A stretch of DNA of 64,000 bases from Adhaeribacter_A terreus (GTDB taxonomy: Bacteria > Bacteroidota > Bacteroidia > Cytophagales > Hymenobacteraceae): the NCBI RefSeq assembly GCF_042657365.1, contig NZ_JBHSKT010000005.1, positions 186,001 through 250,000 of the forward strand, given 5' to 3'. The notes below the pieces were generated by a model. The model made no database searches. It was not told the DNA's origin and saw only the letters and a program-made list of their open reading frames with translations. Position numbers and translations under genes: made by a program. Positions 59,086 through 64,000 of this stretch are shown here, in pieces (position 1 is the stretch's first letter; each line of letters begins with the position of its first letter).

Positions 59086-59664
59086 ATGAAACGATTATTG
59101 CTTTACTTTTTCGGCCTGGTAGTGTTGCTTTCGCAGACTTCGTGTGGCTATAACGAGATGGTGCAGAAAGACGAAAATGTAGCCGGAAAATGGGCCAACG
59201 TGCAGAATGCGTATCAGCGCCGTGCCGACCTGGTGCCGAACCTGGTGAATACCGTAAAAGGGGCCGCTAATTTTGAGAAGGAAACACTTACGCAGGTAAT
59301 TGAGGCGCGCGCCAAAGCTACGAGTGTGCAACTTAACCCCGATCAGCTCACGCCGGAAAACATGCAGAAATTTCAGGAAGCGCAGGGCCAGTTAAGCGGT
59401 GCATTGTCCCGGTTGTTAGTAACGGTAGAAAAATATCCGGAGCTGAAAGCGAACCAGAACTTCCTGGAATTGCAGGCGCAGCTGGAAGGTACGGAAAACC
59501 GCATTTCGGTGGAGCGCATGAAATACAACGAAGCTGTGCAGGATTATAATACTTACATCCGCTCTTTCCCACGCAACTTCATTGCCGGCTGGTTCGATTT
59601 TGAGCGCAAAACGCCGTTTGCCGCCGATGCCGCCGCCCAGAAAGCCCCAACAGTTCAATTTTAA
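59086..59664 (+). CDS. lemA: LemA-family lipoprotein
   Basis: The ATG at 59086 (MKRLLLYFFGLVVLLSQTSC) gives a signal peptide with a lipobox-like TSC at about residue 20; the in-frame extension upstream is rejected. The 192-residue protein has LemA motifs: YNEMVQKDENVAGKWANVQNAYQRRADLVPNLVNTVKGAA, ARAKAT, QGQLSGALSRLLVTVEKYPELKANQNFLELQAQLEGTENRI, RMKYNEAVQDYN and FPRNFIAGWFDFE. It is a helical membrane-linked protein, role unsettled. It heads a lemA-TPM-TPM cluster. Confidence 0.96.
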   Translation: MKRLLLYFFGLVVLLSQTSCGYNEMVQKDENVAGKWANVQNAYQRRADLVPNLVNTVKGAANFEKETLTQVIEARAKATSVQLNPDQLTPENMQKFQEAQGQLSGALSRLLVTVEKYPELKANQNFLELQAQLEGTENRISVERMKYNEAVQDYNTYIRSFPRNFIAGWFDFERKTPFAADAAAQKAPTVQF

Positions 59665-59675
59665 TTTAAGTGATT

Positions 59676-59820
59676 AGTGATTAATGAATTGTGATTAGTC
59701 TTCTTTCCGGCGGAAATATTCCTTCCAAAAACGGTATGGTTTTGCATTAAAAAACTGCCTGAAACGCAAACGCTGAAATGATACTAATCTAGATTTACTA
59801 ATCACTATTCATTAATCACT
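59676..59820. repeat. Long AT-rich inverted repeat around a TA-core element
   Basis: Arms at 59676-59699 and 59797-59820, 24 nt with one mismatch, enclose the element at 59727. Confidence 0.75.
59727..59756 (+). repeat. TA-core element, forward, in the loop of an inverted repeat
   Basis: AAAACGGTATGGTTTT, then GCATTAAAAAACT. Confidence 0.85.
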
Positions 59821-59828
59821 AAAAAAAG

Positions 59829-60263
59829 ATGCGCGACATTATTACCGAAGATCAGGAAAAGGAAATTGTGGAGGCCATTGCGCAGGCAGAAGCCAATACA
59901 TCCGGGGAAATACGGGTGCATATTGAGAATAACTGCCAGGTAGATCCGCTGGACCGGGCTGTGGAAGTTTTTGCGAGCCTGCACATGCATCAAACCAAAT
60001 TGCGCAACGGGGTTTTGTTTTACGTAGCTCTGAAAAGCCACAAATTTGCCGTGATCGGCGATGCCGGGATCAATGCCGTTGTGCCCGATAATTTCTGGGA
60101 CGAAACTAAAACCACGGTGCTATCGGAGTTTAAGAATGGTAATTACGGCGCCGGTTTGGTGAAAGGCATTTTAATGGCTGGCGAACAACTCCGCACCTTT
60201 TTTCCGCACGATCCCGAAACCGATACGAACGAATTGCACAACGATGTTTCCTTCGGGGAATAA
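59829..60263 (+). CDS. TPM domain protein, cytoplasmic form
   Basis: The 144-residue protein has a TPM (TLP18.3/Psb32/MOLO-1) phosphatase-like domain without signal peptide: MRDIITEDQEKEIVEAIAQAEANTSGEIRVHIEN, RNGVLFYVALKSHKFAVIGDAGINAVVPDNFWDE and YGAGLVKGILMAGEQLRTFFPHD. Unlike its neighbour it lacks both export signal and Gly-rich tail. It follows lemA after an inverted-repeat/TA-core block and precedes the exported TPM gene by 63 bp. The two TPM proteins with LemA form a cluster common in Bacteroidota. Confidence 0.93.
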   Translation: MRDIITEDQEKEIVEAIAQAEANTSGEIRVHIENNCQVDPLDRAVEVFASLHMHQTKLRNGVLFYVALKSHKFAVIGDAGINAVVPDNFWDETKTTVLSEFKNGNYGAGLVKGILMAGEQLRTFFPHDPETDTNELHNDVSFGE

Positions 60264-60326
60264 ACCGGTTTGCAACTTTTATTACCTGTAACTTCCCGTT
60301 CCGGCGAAGTTGCCAATAAGTACCTT

Positions 60327-61115
60327 ATGAAAAAGTATTTCCTTTTTTGTTGTTTCCTGTTTCTGGCTTTGCTCAGTTTTGCGCAGGATGCCAGCGATAT
60401 TCCGCCGCGCCCGAATCCGCCCAAACTGGTGAACGACCTGGCGAATATGCTCGCTCCGCAGGAAGTGGAAATGCTGGAACAGAAACTGGTAAACTACAAC
60501 GATTCTACTTCCACGCAAATTGCCATTGTAACCGTTACCTCGCTGGGCCCTTACGAAGTAGCCGATTTTGCGTACCGCATTGGTGAAACCTGGGGCGTAG
60601 GGGGCAAAGGCAAAAATAACGGCATTCTGATATTGGTATCGAAAAACGAACGAAAAGTCAATATCTCCACCGGTTATGGTCTGGAACATGTAGTGCCCGA
60701 TGCTTATGCCAAACGCATTATTGAGCAAATAATTAAACCGGCTTTTGCCCGTGGCGACTTCTACCATGGCCTGAACAGCGCTACCGACCAGATCATTTTG
60801 CTGGCCAGCGGCGAATACAAAGCGGAACCGAAAGATTACGGCGATGGTGGCAGTTCGCCGATATTGTTCTGGGTGATCATCGGTATTCTGGTAATATTCA
60901 TTATCTCCAGAATGTTTGGTGGCGGTAAAGGTGGCGGTCGTCGTGGTGGTGGCATGCGCACACTCATGAATCCTTACGGCGGCTTTGGTACGTTTGGCGA
61001 TTTTTCTTCCGGTCGTGGTCCGTTTGGCGGCGGTGGCTGGGGCGGCGGTGGCGGTGGTTTCGGCGGCTTTGGTGGCGGAAGCTTCGGCGGTGGCGGGGCC
61101 AGCGGCGACTGGTAA
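60327..61115 (+). CDS. YgcG-type exported TPM domain protein with Gly-rich tail
   Basis: The ATG at 60327 (MKKYFLFCCFLFLALLSFAQ) gives the signal peptide; the upstream in-frame start is rejected. The 262-residue protein has a TPM domain: PPRPNPPKLVNDLANMLAPQEVEMLEQKLVNYNDSTSTQIAIVTV, GETWGVGGKGKNNGILILVS, YGLEHVVPDAYAKRIIEQIIKPAFARGDFYHGL. One membrane helix follows (ILFWVIIGILVIFIISRMF), then a Gly-rich tail (GGGWGGGGGGFGGFGGGSF). The domain faces the periplasm and the tail the cytoplasm, or the reverse. It is the last gene of the lemA cluster. Confidence 0.94.
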   Translation: MKKYFLFCCFLFLALLSFAQDASDIPPRPNPPKLVNDLANMLAPQEVEMLEQKLVNYNDSTSTQIAIVTVTSLGPYEVADFAYRIGETWGVGGKGKNNGILILVSKNERKVNISTGYGLEHVVPDAYAKRIIEQIIKPAFARGDFYHGLNSATDQIILLASGEYKAEPKDYGDGGSSPILFWVIIGILVIFIISRMFGGGKGGGRRGGGMRTLMNPYGGFGTFGDFSSGRGPFGGGGWGGGGGGFGGFGGGSFGGGGASGDW

Positions 61116-61143
61116 TTTTTCAGGTTAAAATTGATACTGTTCA

Positions 61144-61175
61144 GAAGCACCGGGGAATTTATTCCGGTGCTTTTT
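61144..61175 (+). terminator. Terminator of the lemA cluster
   Basis: AAGCACCGG/CCGGTGCTT hairpin followed by TTTTT. Confidence 0.82.
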
Positions 61176-61333
61176 TATGCCAGTTAGCTTAATTTATGAG
61201 GGAAGGAACAAGCGGTAAATAAACATCAGGAAAAGTAAATGGTTTTATTTATTCCGGTTGATTTATGGTGAAATGTTTAAATAAACACCAGCCGGAATGA
61301 AGAGTGACCTTACAATCTTTAAAAGCTTTTCCT

Positions 61334-61960
61334 ATGAAAAAAATATTTGTGCCTGCTACTTGTATGCTCTTTTCAAGCGTCGTATTTCTAAATGCATGCA
61401 ATAATGCCGGAAAACCAGTTGAAACAAACGAAAACCAAGCCAATGTAGAACTGGCCGACTCTGGCGAGAAAAAGCTGAGCACCGAAGAATTAGTAACAAA
61501 AGGCGAGCACCTAGTAACGGTTGGTGTCTGCGACGATTGCCATTCGCCCAAAAAATACAAAAACGGAATACCGGAGCCGGATCAGGCTAAACGTTTATCC
61601 GGCCATCCGGCTGGTCTGAAGCTTGCCCCATACGATGCTAAAACTGTGAAAAATGGCTGGGTGTTGGGCAATGAACATTTTACGGCCTGGGTTGGGCCTT
61701 GGGGTACTTCTTTTTCCGCCAACCTCACGCCCGATACTGCTACCGGAATTGGAAATTGGACCGAAGAGCAATTTTTTATATCTATTCGAGAAGGCAAATT
61801 TCATGGGCTGGAAGATGGCCGCATGTTGCTCCCACCTATGCCCTGGCCGAATTTTAAAAATTATACCGACGAAGAGTTGAAAGCTATTTTTGCTTACCTG
61901 AAATCTATTCCGGCGGTAAAAAATGCTGTGCCGGCTCCAATTCCACCCAAAGGCGCCTGA
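61334..61960 (+). CDS. Cytochrome c family lipoprotein
   Basis: The ATG at 61334 (MKKIFVPATCMLFSSVVFLN) gives a signal peptide with lipobox LNAC at about residue 22. After an Asn/Glu-rich linker a class I cytochrome c domain begins (TEELVTKGEHLVTVGVCDDCHSPK) with the heme motif CDDCH at about residue 66. The probable axial Met is in MLLPPMPWPNF, and the C-terminal helix is YTDEELKAIFAYLKSIP. It is 208 residues with one heme. It likely carries electrons at the periplasmic membrane face; partners are not in the window. A TA-core element overlaps its stop. Confidence 0.92.
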   Translation: MKKIFVPATCMLFSSVVFLNACNNAGKPVETNENQANVELADSGEKKLSTEELVTKGEHLVTVGVCDDCHSPKKYKNGIPEPDQAKRLSGHPAGLKLAPYDAKTVKNGWVLGNEHFTAWVGPWGTSFSANLTPDTATGIGNWTEEQFFISIREGKFHGLEDGRMLLPPMPWPNFKNYTDEELKAIFAYLKSIPAVKNAVPAPIPPKGA

Positions 61961-61989
61961 GTTTTTGTGGTTAAAACCATAGCGTTTTG
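61960..61989 (-). repeat. TA-core element, reverse, overlapping a stop codon
   Basis: AGTTTTTGTGG arm, then TTAAAACCATAGCGTTTT. The first base belongs to the TGA of the cytochrome gene. Confidence 0.82.
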
Positions 61990-62135
61990 AAATGGTCGGT
62001 AAAGCTGCGGGCTATTTTTTTGTTAGCGGAAGTTCAAATATTAAATAAAATATATGTTTCAGTTAAACGAAGCTAGCTAATTTTGTAAGTTGCTTCCCGT
62101 TTTAAATGAACCAGCAAAATTGCGGAACCTGAGAA

Positions 62136-63044
62136 ATGGCTGAGAAAAAAAGAAGAAAATTTAACGACTGTCCGAATTGCACCTACCAGTTTAGCGGTAT
62201 AAATAACTATTGCCCCAATTGCGGCCAGGAAAATCATAACCTGGATGTGCCTTTCAGCCACGTAGTTATGGAAGTGCTGGAAGGAACGCTGCATTTTGAT
62301 ACCAAGATCTTCAGAACGCTTAAGATTCTTCTGTTCAAGCCCGGGCAGTTAACCGAGCTTTTTATTCAGAACAAGCGGGCTGCGTTTGTCCCTCCTATCC
62401 GGATGTACGTGTTTATCAGCTTTATCTTTTTTCTGATCATTGCTGCCGTTTCCGGGCAAGAATCGGAGAAGGACGAAAGCGATGTAAAAATTGGTGCAAT
62501 TATTTCTGAAAACATGAAAAAAGATAATTTTAGTATTCAGAATATGGCCACCATGTCCGATGCGGAATTAACTGCCCGAATTAAAAAAGCTGGTTTCGAG
62601 CCAACTGAATTCAATAAAAACCTGGGCCGCAAGATCGGTAAGTTTTCCGCGGCCAGCACCGAAGAGCGAAATCATAAGGTCTTCAAAAATGTATCGCTGC
62701 TCATGTTTGCCCTCATGCCACTTTTTGGCCTCATTCTGCAGAGTGTTTACTTCCGGCAAAAGAAACATTACATTCAGCACCTTATCTTTTCCATCCATTT
62801 TCATTGCTTCGCCTTTATTACATTCTCTGTATCGCTGTTGCTGGGCTATTTTACGCACCTGGAAGGGTTTGGCCGCGCCGCATTTTTAATCTGTTTAGTT
62901 TACCTGCTGCTGGCCTTGCAGCGCCTCTTCAAGCAAAGTTGGTCACGCACTATCCTGAAAACCATTTATATTTCGGGGGTATATTTATTAACGTTGGTGG
63001 TGTTCATGTTAATTGCCATTGGCATCAGTTTGGTCCTTATTTAA
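62136..63044 (+). CDS. DUF3667 domain membrane protein
   Basis: The 302-residue protein starts with a zinc-ribbon-like CPNCTYQFSGINNYCPNCGQEN. The family signature follows (HFDTKIFRTLKILLFKPGQLTELFIQNKRAAFVPPIRMYVFISFIFFLII). A soluble insertion of about 100 residues precedes four more predicted helices (VSLLMFALMPLFGLILQSVYF and later segments). DUF3667 is widespread in Bacteroidota, and its role is unknown. It is an inner-membrane protein with the zinc ribbon probably in the cytoplasm. It stands alone. Confidence 0.9.
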   Translation: MAEKKRRKFNDCPNCTYQFSGINNYCPNCGQENHNLDVPFSHVVMEVLEGTLHFDTKIFRTLKILLFKPGQLTELFIQNKRAAFVPPIRMYVFISFIFFLIIAAVSGQESEKDESDVKIGAIISENMKKDNFSIQNMATMSDAELTARIKKAGFEPTEFNKNLGRKIGKFSAASTEERNHKVFKNVSLLMFALMPLFGLILQSVYFRQKKHYIQHLIFSIHFHCFAFITFSVSLLLGYFTHLEGFGRAAFLICLVYLLLALQRLFKQSWSRTILKTIYISGVYLLTLVVFMLIAIGISLVLI

Positions 63045-63402
63045 TGCATTAACCGAAATATGGTGATCGAATTCTGTTTATCAAATAACCGTTGATCGAA
63101 TTACGTTGATCGAATCTGTTTATCGGATACCGTAGAGACAAGGCAATTCCTTGTCTCTACAAACCACGATTAATAATTCCCGGTCTGCAATTTCCAAGCA
63201 TGCTTTTTCGGATATTTGTATCCGAAAACCAACTGCTGCGGATTTATCAATCCGCGTTTCTGCGCATTTAACCGGCACATGCGGGGCAATAGACACGCCA
63301 CAGGTTGCTTCCGGATTTAAAAATCCGAAAGAGCAGCTTCAAATTCCCATCACAGTATTGCGTAAAAAGTCCTCCCCTGAATCAGGGGAGGATTTAGGGA
63401 GG

Positions 63403-63433
63403 TACTTTTTAACCCCAAAACCCTACCGTTTTT
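63403..63433 (-). repeat. TA-core element, reverse
   Basis: ACTTTTTAACCCC arm, then AAAACCCTACCGTTTTT. Confidence 0.85.
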
Positions 63434-63478
63434 ACGCCAATTTCTAATTCGTAATTTCTAATTTCTAATTCTTAGAAT

Positions 63479-63486
63479 TACCTTTG
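63479..63486 (+). promoter_or_regulatory. Putative -7 box of polA
   Basis: TACCTTTG, ending 3 bp before the ATG, which implies a leaderless or nearly leaderless transcript. Confidence 0.5.
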
Positions 63487-63489
63487 GAA

Positions 63490-64000
63490 ATGGCACGTAA
63501 AAAACTCTTCCTGCTCGATGCAATGGCCCTTATTTTCCGGGCGCATTTTGCGTTCAGCAAAAATCCACGCATCAATTCCAAAGGCATGAACACGGGCGCT
63601 GCGCTCGGGTTTACCAACACGCTTCTAGACGTTCTGAACCGCGAAAAACCGGATCATATTGCGGTTTGCTTCGATGGTCCGGAGAAAACCTTCCGCCACG
63701 ATAATTTTGCCGAATACAAAGCCAACCGGCAGGCCATGCCCGAAGACCTGGCTATTGCCATTCCGTACGTGAAAAAGATCGTGGAAGCCTTCAACATTCC
63801 CATGATCATTTTGCCGGGTTACGAAGCCGATGACCTTATTGGAACCTTAAGCTGCAAAGCTGAAAAAGCCGGCTACGATGTGTATATGATGACGCCGGAT
63901 AAGGATTATTATCAACTCGTTACCGAACACGTTTTCGTGTACAAACCCGCTTTTTTAGGCAATGCCATCGATATTATTGACGTGCCGAAAGTGCTGGAAA
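63490..64000 (+). CDS. polA: DNA polymerase I, N-terminal part (window ends inside the gene)
   Basis: The frame from ATG 63490 is open to the window edge, giving 170 residues of the 5'-3' exonuclease domain: MARKKLFLLDAMALIFRAHFAF, FDGPEKTFRHDNFAEYKANRQAMPEDL, PYVKKIVEAFNIPMIILPGYEADDLIGTLS and MTPDKDYYQLV. These contain the acidic metal-binding residues of the family. The polymerase part lies outside the window. It acts in Okazaki fragment maturation and repair. Its -7 box sits almost on the start codon. Confidence 0.95.
   Translation, partial: MARKKLFLLDAMALIFRAHFAFSKNPRINSKGMNTGAALGFTNTLLDVLNREKPDHIAVCFDGPEKTFRHDNFAEYKANRQAMPEDLAIAIPYVKKIVEAFNIPMIILPGYEADDLIGTLSCKAEKAGYDVYMMTPDKDYYQLVTEHVFVYKPAFLGNAIDIIDVPKVLE

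Larger units (their letters stand above)
63045..63489. repeat. Hairpin-rich intergenic region upstream of polA (no gene)
   Basis: A GTTGATCGAATT-like direct repeat runs at about 63065-63125. Four hairpins follow: GTAGAGACAAGG/CCTTGTCTCTAC (63132-63160), TTTTCGGATA/TATCCGAAAA (63206-63229), GCGGATT/AATCCGC (63238-63255) and CCGGATTT/AAATCCGAAA-type (63311-63330). Then a CTCCCCTGA/TCAGGGGAG palindrome (63372-63390) and a reverse TA-core element. An open frame over them (63151-63447) has no protein-like features. Confidence 0.75.

Noticed and set aside
63151..63447. 98-codon open frame upstream of polA
   Set aside because: It covers the hairpin cluster and the TA-core element and has no protein-like features.
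1..64000. Search for CRISPR arrays, tRNA, rRNA, phage or transposase genes
   Set aside because: No regularly spaced direct repeats, cloverleaf genes or transposase-like frames were seen by eye. A tool scan could still find a weak tRNA.

Overview
The window reads as chromosomal DNA of an aerobic Bacteroidota, most likely Cytophagales (Hymenobacteraceae-like). The signs are five type A and two type B type IX secretion (T9SS) sorting domains, a PorP/SprF protein, a Bacteroidota ECF sigma gene paired with a membrane/barrel protein, TAnnTTTG promoter -7 boxes, few Shine-Dalgarno sequences and moderate GC with AT-rich gaps. No rRNA, tRNA, CRISPR array, prophage or intact insertion sequence was seen.

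Layout. 0-5.5 kb: the 3' part of a type B T9SS surface protein, a lipoprotein with a duplicated domain, and an ECF sigma/membrane-barrel pair. 6-9.3 kb: ZIP metal transporter, methyltransferase, small lipoproteins (one with a heavy-metal-binding domain) and a YcxB-like protein. 10-15.4 kb: nadC, a secreted beta-propeller-like protein, a DUF4783 protein, gpmI and a lipoprotein. 15.6-27.3 kb: two paralogous secreted M43 metalloproteases, a macro-domain protein, and two paralogous PhoX-like proteins with InlB-type repeats. 27.9-32.9 kb: rpiB-tatC, glyA and another T9SS cargo. 33.3-36.8 kb: small hydrophilic proteins, a stand-alone LigD polymerase domain, an acetyltransferase and a GSP39-like SDR, suggesting a stress-related neighbourhood. 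37.1-40.2 kb: an overlapping rsmI-lnt-suhB operon. 40.8-49.0 kb: mixed genes including an MscS channel, radical SAM/SPASM protein, TlpA-like thioredoxin and radA. 49.7-57.7 kb: a three-gene surface operon (ice-binding-like giant with 14 PKD-like repeats and a type B sorting domain, PorP/SprF, PD40-OmpA). 57.8-64 kb: a sugar nucleotidyltransferase, lemA with two TPM genes, a cytochrome c lipoprotein, a DUF3667 protein and the 5' end of polA.

The most unusual signal is not a gene. A roughly 30-bp element with a near-palindromic core, typified by AAAACGCTATGGTTTT and followed by an arm ending in AAAAAGT, occurs more than 40 times in both orientations and almost only between genes. Many copies touch or overlap stop codons, several fuse with rho-independent terminators, three overlap the first codons of exported-protein genes, and some sit in the loop of long AT-rich inverted repeats. 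A larger composite repeat, about 420 bp with a foldable core, occurs at 9.5-9.9 kb and 40.2-40.7 kb, with a looser relative at 5.6-6.25 kb. Repeat coordinates come from reading by eye and are good to a few bases.
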